The position numbers and the translations under genes were made by a program. The notes below the pieces were generated by a model. The model had not been told where the DNA came from. It ran no database searches and was given only the letters and a program-made list of their open reading frames with translations. Shown piece by piece: positions 1-7,741 of a stretch of 34,271 nucleotides of DNA. Origin of the DNA: CAZIIK01 sp964539235 (GTDB taxonomy: Bacteria; Pseudomonadota; Gammaproteobacteria; Francisellales; CACEW01); assembly GCA_964539235.1 (NCBI GenBank), contig CAZIIK010000139.1:1-34271 (forward strand). Direction: 5' to 3'. Each line of letters opens with the position of its first letter. Position 1 is the first letter of the stretch.

Positions 1-11
1 TTTTAATGTAG

Positions 12-55
12 TATTGCCTCACCAAAAATTCATTTGCATATTTGGTGAGGCAATA
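12..55 (+). promoter_or_regulatory. Perfect 15-bp inverted repeat over the ATPase translation start
   Basis: The arms TATTGCCTCACCAAA (12-26) and TTTGGTGAGGCAATA (41-55) are perfect reverse complements separated by 14 bases. The right arm contains the only Shine-Dalgarno-like stretch (GGTGAGG, 44-50) and its last base is the A of the ATG at 55. Seen directly: the symmetry and its position. Inferred: as DNA it could be an operator for a dimeric repressor, possibly the product itself. As RNA it would hide the ribosome binding site and start codon in a stem. The sequence cannot tell these apart. Confidence 0.6.
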
Positions 56-1488
56 TGGTCGGTTTTATCGGTAGGAAAGAAGAGTTAAAGCTCTTGAACG
101 GTTTGCTGCATAAACGCTCAGCAAGTTTAATTGTTGTGAAAGGGCGTCGCAGAATCGGGAAAAGTCGGTTGCTACAACAATTTGGCCAATCCTTTAGACA
201 TTGCTACGTTTTCTCTGGGCTTGCGCCAACGGAAGATACCACGGCTCAAATGGAAGTCGAAGCTTTTAAAGAACAGCTTGTTACACAATGTGGAATTGAT
301 GTAGATAGCGCGCTTGATACTTGGGAGAGTTTGTTTTTACGTGTATGTGAAACAGTTCAGTCAGGTTCTGTATTAGTGGTATTGGACGAAATCAGTTGGA
401 TGGGCTCCAAAGATCCGCTCTTTCTAAGCAAGTTGAAGAATGCATGGGATTTGCATTTCAAAAAAAATGATCAGTTGGTGCTAGCGTTATGTGGTTCTGT
501 TTCAAGTTGGATTGAACACAATATTTTGAGCGGTACGGGATTTTTGGGCAGAGAATCTCTTACGCTAACATTAGATGAAATGCCGTTGCATGATTGTGTA
601 AGATTTTGGGGAAACAAAAAAGTCAGTCCAAGTGAAAAAATAAAAATGCTGGCTATAACAGGTGGTGTGCCACGATATCTAGAAGCGATTAATCCAGATA
701 AAACCACAGAGCAGAATATCCATGATTTATGCTTCACATCCTCTGGTATTTTAGTGACTGAGTTTGACAAGATCTTTTCAGATTTGTTCTCTAGGCGCGG
801 AGAATTATATAAAAAAATAGTGTCTTGTTTAGCAAATGGTATTTGCGATCAAGCTGAGATTATTCGGCGTGTTGGATTAAAGAAAGGTGGGGATATTTCC
901 GCTTATTTAGATGACTTGTCTCAAGCAGGATTTATCTCGCGTGATTACACTTGGATCATCAGAGATAATAAACCATCAAAGCTCAGCCATTACAGGTTAA
1001 GAGATAATTATTCTCGTTTCTATTTGAAATACATTGAACCCAGGAAAAGGCAGATTAATAACAGTGGCCTCAAAGGTGTATCCCTCAGCAGCCTTAAGGG
1101 TTGGAATACTATAATGGGGTTGCAGGTTGAAAATTTAGTATTGAGTAACAGAGATCTAATCAAAGCATCTTTAAATTTAGAAAATGCTGATATTGTTAGC
1201 GACAATCCATACTTCCAAAGAGCGACCACCCGACAACAAGGCTGCCAAATTGATTATCTCATTCAGACCAAATATAACACGCTGTACATCTGTGAAATCA
1301 AGTTCTCCATGCAAGAATTAAGGGCTGGAATTATTCATGAAGTTAAAGAAAAAATTAGTCGATTAAAAGTTCCGCGCGGTTTTTCCTTTCGGCCTGTGTT
1401 AATACATTTTGGCTCTGTTAGCGATGCTATATATGACGAGCAATATTTTTCTAATATCATTGATTTTAATAAATTATTAGATGCTTAA
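55..1488 (+). CDS. AAA-type ATPase with C-terminal nuclease-like (DUF234-type) region
   Basis: This 477-residue protein belongs to the family of ATPases common in archaea and scattered through host-associated bacteria (archaeal ATPase/DUF234 type). Walker A is GRRRIGKS (residues 30-37) and a Walker B-like VLVVLDE lies near 105-111. A helical, winged-helix-like middle follows. Near the C terminus QIDYLI (about 398) and CEIKFS (about 412) resemble the D...ExK core of a PD-(D/E)XK nuclease. No signal peptide or membrane segment is seen, so it is probably cytosolic. The physiological role of this family is poorly known; nucleic-acid remodelling or a mobile or defence function is inference. It is visibly more AT-rich than its neighbours, which suggests transfer. 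It converges on purB with a 53-bp gap. The ATG at 55 fits the SD inside the inverted repeat. Confidence 0.8.
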   Translation: MVGFIGRKEELKLLNGLLHKRSASLIVVKGRRRIGKSRLLQQFGQSFRHCYVFSGLAPTEDTTAQMEVEAFKEQLVTQCGIDVDSALDTWESLFLRVCETVQSGSVLVVLDEISWMGSKDPLFLSKLKNAWDLHFKKNDQLVLALCGSVSSWIEHNILSGTGFLGRESLTLTLDEMPLHDCVRFWGNKKVSPSEKIKMLAITGGVPRYLEAINPDKTTEQNIHDLCFTSSGILVTEFDKIFSDLFSRRGELYKKIVSCLANGICDQAEIIRRVGLKKGGDISAYLDDLSQAGFISRDYTWIIRDNKPSKLSHYRLRDNYSRFYLKYIEPRKRQINNSGLKGVSLSSLKGWNTIMGLQVENLVLSNRDLIKASLNLENADIVSDNPYFQRATTRQQGCQIDYLIQTKYNTLYICEIKFSMQELRAGIIHEVKEKISRLKVPRGFSFRPVLIHFGSVSDAIYDEQYFSNIIDFNKLLDA

Positions 1489-1521
1489 TCATTCCAGTTT
1501 TCACGATGAAAAACTCATTAC

Positions 1522-1537
1522 AACACTCTGTAGTGTT
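1522..1537. terminator. Short stem-loop between convergent ATPase and purB genes
   Basis: AACACT (1522-1527) and AGTGTT (1532-1537) form a 6-bp stem with a 4-base loop just past the purB stop codon. Read on the minus strand the stem is followed within ten bases by a TTTTT stretch. It is the only terminator-like structure in this 53-bp convergent gap. The stem is short, so the call is tentative. Confidence 0.4.
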
Positions 1538-1541
1538 TGCC

Positions 1542-2912
1542 CTAATATTTTGAGTCTTTATGGTGGCGCGCGAGTTGAGTGGCGTAGCCAATATATCCAG
1601 CGGGCGTTAGTGCACATAACTCATCTTGCACATCAGTGGGTAGATCGAGCGTGCGAATGAAATCATGCAAAATAGGTGCAGTAATCGCCTTGCCGCGCGT
1701 TAAGGATTTTAGCTTTTCGTAGGGTTCAGCAATATGGTAACGGCGCATCACGGTTTGGATGGCTTCAGCCAATACTTCCCAGCTATTATCAAGATCTTCC
1801 ACGAGTCGCTCTGTATTTAGGTTGAGTTTTCCCAAGCCTTTTTGCAGGGACTGGTATCCAATTAAACTATAAGCAAAAGCAGAACCAATATTGCGTAAGA
1901 CGGTTGAATCAGTTAAATCACGCTGCCAGCGTGAAATCGGTAATTTCTCTGCCAAATGAGCTAATAGTGCATTGGCAACGCCAAAATTACCCTCGGCATT
2001 TTCAAAATCAATGGGATTCACTTTATGCGGCATAGTGGATGAACCAACTTCACCTGCAACAAGTTTCTGCGAAAAGTAACCCAGCGAGATATAGCCCCAA
2101 ATATCGCGGCTACAGTCGATTAAAATGGTATGGGCGCGGATCAAACCATGAAACAGTTCGGCAATATAGTCATGCGGTTCGATTTGTGTGGTGTATGGGT
2201 TCCACTGTAGCGATAAGCTTTCGACAAAAGTTTGAGACAGTTTCAACCAATCGACGTCTGGATAGGCACAATGGTGTGCATTGAAATTGCCGACAGCGCC
2301 ATTGATTTTTCCCAGGATGTTAACATGCTCAATGGTTTGAATTTGCTGCTGCAGTCGCTGTTGAATATTGCGAAATTCTTTGCCCATAGTGGTTGGAGAA
2401 GCTGTTTGGCCATGGGTGCGTGACAGCATGGGTGTATTGGCGTATGTATTGGCATATTGGCTGAGAATCTGATTGATTTTGTTCAACTCAGGCAGCAAAA
2501 CCTGTTGCCTAGCATCGCGAATCTGCAGGGCATATGCCAAATTATTAATGTCTTCGGATGTGCAGGCAAAGTGAATAAATTCACTCAAATTAGCCAGTTG
2601 CGGGTGATCTTGTAGACGCGCTTTAATGAAGTATTCAACAGCTTTCACGTCATGATTAGTGGTGGATTCTATCTCTTTCACTTGTTCCGCATCCGATACG
2701 GAAAAGTCAGTGACGATGGTTTCCAGAAAAGTTATTTCAGTAGCACTCAGTTCAGGTACTTCTTTAATCTCTAGTGTACACGCCAGCATTTGTAACCAGC
2801 GCACTTCAACCATAACGCGATAATAAATGAGCCCGTACTCTGAGCAGATGGCTTGCAGGGGCGCCGTCTTGGATTGATAGCGACCGTCAATAGGGGAAAT
2901 ATTCTGCAACAT
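1542..2912 (-). CDS. purB: Adenylosuccinate lyase
   Basis: Adenylosuccinate lyase works in the cytosol and cleaves SAICAR and adenylosuccinate, releasing fumarate in the purine pathway. The 456-residue length matches the long gammaproteobacterial form. It opens with NISPIDGRY, carries the catalytic-histidine motif SRTHGQTASP near residues 161-170, and has the fumarase/aspartase-superfamily signature GSSTMPHKVNP near 289-299, whose Ser lies in the flexible catalytic loop. TSEDINN (about 117-123) is also typical. The gene ends in TAG and converges with the upstream ATPase gene. It is divergent from hupB across a 209-bp region, so its own promoter must lie there; no strong minus-strand promoter was picked out. 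The frame is intact and the identification is firm. Confidence 0.97.
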   Translation of the reverse strand: MLQNISPIDGRYQSKTAPLQAICSEYGLIYYRVMVEVRWLQMLACTLEIKEVPELSATEITFLETIVTDFSVSDAEQVKEIESTTNHDVKAVEYFIKARLQDHPQLANLSEFIHFACTSEDINNLAYALQIRDARQQVLLPELNKINQILSQYANTYANTPMLSRTHGQTASPTTMGKEFRNIQQRLQQQIQTIEHVNILGKINGAVGNFNAHHCAYPDVDWLKLSQTFVESLSLQWNPYTTQIEPHDYIAELFHGLIRAHTILIDCSRDIWGYISLGYFSQKLVAGEVGSSTMPHKVNPIDFENAEGNFGVANALLAHLAEKLPISRWQRDLTDSTVLRNIGSAFAYSLIGYQSLQKGLGKLNLNTERLVEDLDNSWEVLAEAIQTVMRRYHIAEPYEKLKSLTRGKAITAPILHDFIRTLDLPTDVQDELCALTPAGYIGYATQLARHHKDSKY

Positions 2913-3026
2913 ATTGAAATGCTTCCATGATTTTGATGCCGCGCATTATAAACACTTAAGCGTGGATGCCAATCTTCTATCCACAGATTTATGCTCAAGC
3001 CTAGTAAATTCAAAGTGTGTGCCGCG

Positions 3027-3056
3027 TTGACAGGCTTTGGTGGCTGTTGGTATAAA
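3027..3056 (+). promoter_or_regulatory. Sigma-70 promoter of hupB
   Basis: A perfect -35 hexamer TTGACA (3027-3032) is separated by 18 bases from TATAAA (3051-3056). Transcription would start near 3063, giving a leader of about 60 bases before the GTG of hupB. This is the strongest promoter-like sequence seen in the window and fits a highly expressed nucleoid protein. Confidence 0.8.
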
Positions 3057-3121
3057 ACCCCGTGTCATCGTTGGGGTGACATGGGTTTCCAACGAAATTT
3101 AACCAAAAGAGGATACTTCAA

Positions 3122-3394
3122 GTGAATAAAGCTCAACTTATCGATTCAATTGCTTCTGGCGCGGACGTTTCTAAAGCTACTGCTAGCCGAGTTCTGGATG
3201 CAACAATCAACGCAATCACAGCAGCGCTGCGTGATGGTGATGATGTGTCATTGGTCGGTTTCGGTACATTTACTGTTAAAAGCCGTGCTGCGCGTACGGG
3301 CCGTAACCCACGCACAGGTGAAGTGATTCAAATTAGTGCTGCTAAAGTGCCAAGCTTTAAAGCAGGTAAAGCGTTGAAAGACAGCGTTAACTAA
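3122..3394 (+). CDS. hupB: DNA-binding protein HU
   Basis: HU is a small dimeric histone-like protein that bends and compacts DNA in the nucleoid. The 90-residue length and the opening MNKAQLIDSIA are typical. The DNA-binding arm carries the family signature GFGTFTVKSRAARTGRNP (about residues 46-63), with the Pro that intercalates into DNA. IHF was considered, but the N terminus and arm look like HU-beta. The start is a GTG at 3122, supported by AGAGGA at 3108-3113. It has its own promoter upstream and a strong terminator downstream, so it is probably transcribed alone. Placement just upstream of ppiD is the same as in Escherichia coli and many relatives. Confidence 0.96.
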   Translation: MNKAQLIDSIASGADVSKATASRVLDATINAITAALRDGDDVSLVGFGTFTVKSRAARTGRNPRTGEVIQISAAKVPSFKAGKALKDSVN

Positions 3395-3468
3395 TTTGTC
3401 TGCCTAATTGGGTCTTATTGCCGCCCGTTTATGTGTGTACAATGCAACCTAGGCAGGTTTATTTCAGG

Positions 3469-3492
3469 GGGCCACTTTTTTGTGGCCCTTTT
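3469..3492 (+). terminator. Rho-independent terminator of hupB
   Basis: GGGCCAC (3469-3475) pairs perfectly with GTGGCCC (3482-3488) around a six-T loop and is followed by TTTT. It lies 74 bases after the hupB stop and 42 bases before ppiD. Confidence 0.85.
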
Positions 3493-3533
3493 GATTTGCG
3501 TCACCTTGGGCGCTAAATGAAGACGGAGCGATC

Positions 3534-5114
3534 ATGCTACAAATAATGCGTGAGAAAATGGCCGGGTTTGTGACCTGGTTTTTTGTGATTATTTTGATAT
3601 TGGTATTTGCCTTGTTTGGGCTGGGTTACTATTTCAATGCCAACCAAATTGCCGGTAAGGTTGTGGCCGAAGTGAATGGGACACAGATTACAGACAAACA
3701 ATTGCAGTTAGCGACCGACAATTTGCTCCGGCAGCAGGGACTCACTGTACTGTCCAGTCAACAACAGAAAGCATTGCAGCACACAGCATTACAAGCATTA
3801 GTTTTGCGCAGTGTATTGACACAAAATGCAACACGTATTGGCTTGGGGGTCTCGCGCCAGTCATTTGATGCTTTGCTGTACCACATGCCTGCTTTCCAAG
3901 AAAATGGTCAATTTTCACCTTCACGTTATCAAATGATTTTGCAGAAACTGGGGCTGACAACAGAAACTTTGCGTGATCAATTATCAGCAAACATTTTGGC
4001 CAATCAATTAGAGGCTAGTTTTATGGAAACAAGTTTTGCACTGCCCAGTGAAATCAAGCATTTTGCAAAATTGCAGCAAGCGTCTCGTGTTATCCAGTAT
4101 GTCAAGTTATCTCATCACATGTTCCGTCAACATACGCATGTGACCGCAGAACAGGTAAAAGCTTATTACCAAAAACATCAGCAAGATTTTTATACACAAA
4201 CGCGTGCGAAATTTGCCTATGTCGTGTTGTCACAAAAAGCATTGGCACGCCAAGTCCATGTTTCCAACACGGAAGCTCGTAGCTATTATCAACAACACAA
4301 AGCCAGTTTCCCGAAACAAACATTTGATCAAGCAAAATCTAAAATTGTGCGCAGTATTCAGGTGCAACAGGCACAGCAACAATATGCTAATTTGGGCGAC
4401 AAGTTATCTAATTTGGCATTTGAAAACCCAGATTCTTTGGCTTTTGTTTCCAAAGAGCTCGGGCTTAAGGTTCACCATTCATCTTGGCTGACTCATCAAG
4501 GTGATCCAAAAGGTATTTTTTCTCATACCAAGGTTCTAAAAATCGCTTTTGGTGACAATGTTTTAAATCAAGGTAATAACAGCAACATTATTAATCTATC
4601 CGATACTCGAGCAGTTGTGGTGCGTGCGAGTCAGGTTCGTATGGCGAAGCCGAAGCCATTGAAACAAGTGAAAGCAATTATCATTGCCCGTTTGCAAGCC
4701 CGCCAGGAAGTGAGTTATGCGAAAAAAATTGCACAGACGTTAGCGCAGCAGATTAATCAAGGGCGCTCCGTACAAACTTTTTTTAATGCCCATCATTTGC
4801 AATGGAAAATGGCTACGGCGACACGCGAAACTGATACATTACCGATGTCTTTAGTGAAAGGAGTTTTTGATCAAGGTGTGCCGCATAAAGGACACTTTGG
4901 ACCGGCTTCTGTATTAGGCGATGCAACATTGCCAGTGACCTATTTGGCTCGTGTGACAAAAGTTCTGCCGCCTAAGCATACAACGTTAACCAAAGCGCAG
5001 CGTGATAATTATCAATTGGTTTTGTCGCAGTCATGGTCAGCGCAGTTATACCAAAACTATGTGACCCAATTAAAAACCAGCGCCAAAATTCACTACTCCA
5101 ATCACGCTGATTGA
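3534..5114 (+). CDS. ppiD: PpiD-like periplasmic chaperone lacking the parvulin domain
   Basis: PpiD is anchored in the inner membrane at the Sec translocon and helps newly exported proteins fold. The start ATG at 3534 has GGAG at 3525-3528. One N-terminal membrane anchor (about residues 12-33) follows MREKM and precedes the SurA-N-like chaperone domain (about 35-190). The two family helices AYYQKHQQDF and SYYQQHKASF are present. In E. coli PpiD the second of these leads into the parvulin PPIase domain. Here it runs straight into PKQTFDQAKSKI, which corresponds to the segment after that domain. The protein is 526 residues against about 620 in E. coli, which accounts for the loss. The C-terminal chaperone part (AFENPDSL, SNIINL, RAVVVRAS) is retained. 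lpxL follows after 10 bases, so they are probably cotranscribed. Product class is firm; the domain loss rests on alignment from memory. Confidence 0.88.
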   Translation: MLQIMREKMAGFVTWFFVIILILVFALFGLGYYFNANQIAGKVVAEVNGTQITDKQLQLATDNLLRQQGLTVLSSQQQKALQHTALQALVLRSVLTQNATRIGLGVSRQSFDALLYHMPAFQENGQFSPSRYQMILQKLGLTTETLRDQLSANILANQLEASFMETSFALPSEIKHFAKLQQASRVIQYVKLSHHMFRQHTHVTAEQVKAYYQKHQQDFYTQTRAKFAYVVLSQKALARQVHVSNTEARSYYQQHKASFPKQTFDQAKSKIVRSIQVQQAQQQYANLGDKLSNLAFENPDSLAFVSKELGLKVHHSSWLTHQGDPKGIFSHTKVLKIAFGDNVLNQGNNSNIINLSDTRAVVVRASQVRMAKPKPLKQVKAIIIARLQARQEVSYAKKIAQTLAQQINQGRSVQTFFNAHHLQWKMATATRETDTLPMSLVKGVFDQGVPHKGHFGPASVLGDATLPVTYLARVTKVLPPKHTTLTKAQRDNYQLVLSQSWSAQLYQNYVTQLKTSAKIHYSNHAD

Positions 5115-5124
5115 TCATACGAAG

Positions 5125-6009
5125 ATGCGTAAGTTTTGGTATGCCCTATTGATAGGGATTGCTCATCTATGGGTTGGCTTGCCTTATCGTTGGCAAATGT
5201 GCGCTGGGCGTGGCCTGGGTCGGTTAAGTTTTTATCTATTAAAGCGTCGCCGTCAGGTTGCTGCGCGTAACCTAGCGGCTTGTTTTCCTGACTTCAGTGC
5301 AGTTGAGCATAAAGCCCTATTAAAGAAGACTTTCTTATCAGCTGGTATGGCGATGATGGAAGCTTTAATAGCTTGGTTTATGCCTGAGTGTTGCTTTCGA
5401 CGCATTCATTTCAAGGAAAAAGGCATCGAATATTTGGCAACTGCCTGCGAACAAGCACAGGGCGCTATTTTATGCAGTGGCCATATGATGTGTTTGGAAA
5501 TTGTTGGGCGCGCTTTGGGTCAGCAATACCCATTTTCAGTTGTGTATAAACCGGCGCGTCAAGCAGGTTTGCAGCGTGTGTTTGAGGAATATCGTGCACG
5601 GCATTATCAGAAAATTTTGGCACATCGTGACATTAAGCAGGTTGTGCGTTTGCTGCGTGCAGGGGAACCCATTTGGTATGCACCCGACCAAGATTTTGGG
5701 CGTAAGCCCACCGTATTTGCAGATTTTTTGGGTGTCGAAACCGCAACATTAACGGCAACAGCAACTTTGGCACGCTTAGGGAAGGCCAGTGTGGTGCCGA
5801 TTTTCTTTCATCGTTTGCCGAAAGATAAAGGTTATGAAATAGAAGTATTACCGCCATTAACAAACTTCCCGTCAGGTGACGATCAGGCTGATGCGGAGCG
5901 CTACAACAAAATTTTGGCGGATTACGTTAAGCGCTATCCAGACCAATACCACTGGTTACATCGACGTTTTAAAACACGGCCATTGGGAGAAGCGCCTTTT
6001 TATATATGA
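5125..6009 (+). CDS. lpxL: Lipid A lauroyl/myristoyl acyltransferase (LpxL/HtrB family)
   Basis: This enzyme adds a secondary acyl chain to Kdo2-lipid IVA at the inner membrane. The catalytic HX4E motif is HMMCLE within SGHMMCLEIVG (near residue 119). Family blocks seen are YAPDQDFGRKPTVFADFLG, TATATLARLGKA and PIFFHRLP, and the C-terminal YHWLHRRFKTRP. A hydrophobic N-terminal segment (about residues 5-18) would anchor it. At 294 residues it is close to the usual 300-310. It follows ppiD by 10 bases with the same orientation. LpxL and LpxM (and LpxP) cannot be separated from one sequence, so the symbol is a family-level choice. Confidence 0.88.
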   Translation: MRKFWYALLIGIAHLWVGLPYRWQMCAGRGLGRLSFYLLKRRRQVAARNLAACFPDFSAVEHKALLKKTFLSAGMAMMEALIAWFMPECCFRRIHFKEKGIEYLATACEQAQGAILCSGHMMCLEIVGRALGQQYPFSVVYKPARQAGLQRVFEEYRARHYQKILAHRDIKQVVRLLRAGEPIWYAPDQDFGRKPTVFADFLGVETATLTATATLARLGKASVVPIFFHRLPKDKGYEIEVLPPLTNFPSGDDQADAERYNKILADYVKRYPDQYHWLHRRFKTRPLGEAPFYI

Positions 6010-6125
6010 GTCACTGGGTTAAGGCTGCGGGATGATTTTGCTTAAGGATTGGCGCTAACTTTTTTCTTCATACTCTGTGAGCCTAACTCGGAATTTCTCT
6101 CCAATCAGTGGCTAGGCTTATCAGA

Positions 6126-6226
6126 AGGCCTTGTGGGTATTGACTGAGGAGACGCTGTGCCAGGATGGCGCAGCTTCAGTCGCCATGGATGGCTTCACGA
6201 CGATCCGAAGGGAATACCCGCAGGCC
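6126..6226. repeat. Imperfect inverted repeat / dispersed intergenic repeat, copy 1
   Basis: The 307-bp gap between convergent lpxL and ampG (6010-6316) holds no credible gene. Within it GGCCTTGTGGGTATT (6127-6141) and AATACCCGCAGGCC (6213-6226) are inverted with one mismatch and one gap. The enclosed core (about 6157-6202) contains GGATGGCGCAGC and GCCATGGATGGCTTCACG. A related order of blocks, again starting with AGGCCTTG, occurs at 29691-29791. This suggests a dispersed, structured intergenic repeat. Its function is unknown; a bidirectional transcription end is possible given the convergent genes. Confidence 0.5.
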
Positions 6227-6316
6227 ATTTCAATCAATTAAATTCAAAAAACTGTGGCCTTTCTGAGGTAAAAAAGTGATTTTATGGGGGCTCAGTACGA
6301 GCCCATAGCTGCCTAC

Positions 6317-7561
6317 CTATTCAGCGTCGTTTTTCAAAAAAGGATTCACGACAAAAATCACCAGTGTCCCTGGCAAGGCAATGATAAAAGACCAAAAGTA
6401 AAACCAAGTCCAACCGACATGTTCGACGACAACCGCGGCAACAGGGCCAACATAGACACGGCCTACAGCACTCAGTGCCGAAAGCAGCGCGAATTGTGTC
6501 GCGGTATAACGCGCATTACAAATTTGCATGATTAATGCCAGGAAGGCGGCTGTACCCAAACCACTGCAGAAATATTCACTACTGATGGCAAATAACATCA
6601 CAGAATAGTTATGTCCGACATGGGCTAGCAGCATATAGCTAAGGTTCGACAGCGCTTGCAAGAAGCCGAAAATAATCAAACCGTAGAACAGTCGAATCCG
6701 CGTCAAAATAATCCCGGCAATCAAGCCGCCGGCAATATTGGCAATCAGCCCTACACCTTTGTTAGCGACACCGACATCGGCCAGTGAAAAGTGAACGCCG
6801 CGCAGTAAAAAGGTGGTGTTGAGTGATAACGCAAAAGCATCACCCATTTTGTAGAGGATAATAATGAGTAACAATGCTGTGGCCAGCCAAGGGCCTTTGC
6901 GCTGGAAAAATTCGACAAATGGTTCAATCACGGCAGATTTTAATGTTCCCGGTGTTTGTTGCTTGGCATCCGGCACTTCTGGCCCAAACCAGCTGGTGAA
7001 TACCCCAATTAACATCAATGCACTCATGATTGAGTAGGTCAAATGCCAGCCCGCATATTGTGCCAAAATGAGCGCAAACGCACCGGAAACCACCATGGCA
7101 ATGCGGTAGCCTAAAACGTTGAGCGAAGCCCCAAAACCCAGTTCTTCCTGGTGCAAAACATCGGTTTGATAGGCATTAATGGAAATGTCCTGCGATGCTG
7201 AACAAAAAGCGATGAGCAAAGCCAATAGCCCCATTAATTCAGCATGTTGTTCAGGGTTAAAGCATGCCATGGCAGCAATGGTCATGATCAGTAAAAACTG
7301 GGTAATCAAAATCCAACCGCTACGTCGACCCATAAAAGGTGGAATAAAGCGGTCCATCAAAGGTGCCCAGAGAAATTTATAGACATACGGTTGGCCAACA
7401 AGCGATAAGCTGCCAATGGCTAATAGGCCAATGTGAGCTTCAGTAAACCAAGCAGATAGGGTTGCTGTGGTTAAGGCAAGCGGTAGGCCAGATGAAAAGC
7501 CTAACAGAAAGACGGTTAAGATACGTGGATTGGCAAGTGCCTGATACCATTTCATATGCAT
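6317..7561 (-). CDS. ampG: AmpG-type muropeptide permease (MFS)
   Basis: AmpG imports GlcNAc-anhydroMurNAc muropeptides from the periplasm for cell-wall recycling. The 414 residues are mostly membrane helices (about 12). Family hallmarks are LGFSSGLPLALT near the N terminus, KFLWAPLMDR (about 62-71), the MGRRSGWI loop, and ASQDISINAYQ followed by LHQEELGFGASLNVLGYR. E. coli AmpG is longer (491 residues) because of extra C-terminal helices; shorter forms are common. nagZ, the next enzyme of this pathway, lies at 13784. Two start codons (7561 and 7555) are possible and neither has a good ribosome binding site. The gene is divergent from the tyrP-like gene and ends in TAG. Confidence 0.85.
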   Translation of the reverse strand: MHMKWYQALANPRILTVFLLGFSSGLPLALTTATLSAWFTEAHIGLLAIGSLSLVGQPYVYKFLWAPLMDRFIPPFMGRRSGWILITQFLLIMTIAAMACFNPEQHAELMGLLALLIAFCSASQDISINAYQTDVLHQEELGFGASLNVLGYRIAMVVSGAFALILAQYAGWHLTYSIMSALMLIGVFTSWFGPEVPDAKQQTPGTLKSAVIEPFVEFFQRKGPWLATALLLIIILYKMGDAFALSLNTTFLLRGVHFSLADVGVANKGVGLIANIAGGLIAGIILTRIRLFYGLIIFGFLQALSNLSYMLLAHVGHNYSVMLFAISSEYFCSGLGTAAFLALIMQICNARYTATQFALLSALSAVGRVYVGPVAAVVVEHVGWTWFYFWSFIIALPGTLVIFVVNPFLKNDAE

Positions 7562-7741
7562 GAAAAATCATTCGGTGATATTAAGTGTAAGCATCATAAG
7601 GCGAACGGCAAGAATCGACTAGTTGTGTATTTTACTTGAAAAAGCAATATTGAGACGGTAGGTTTATGGGCGGCTCTGGTACGCTGGCATGGCGTCAATG
7701 TGAGTATGGGCTGAGTGATAAAAATCAAAAAGGAGAGGCTA

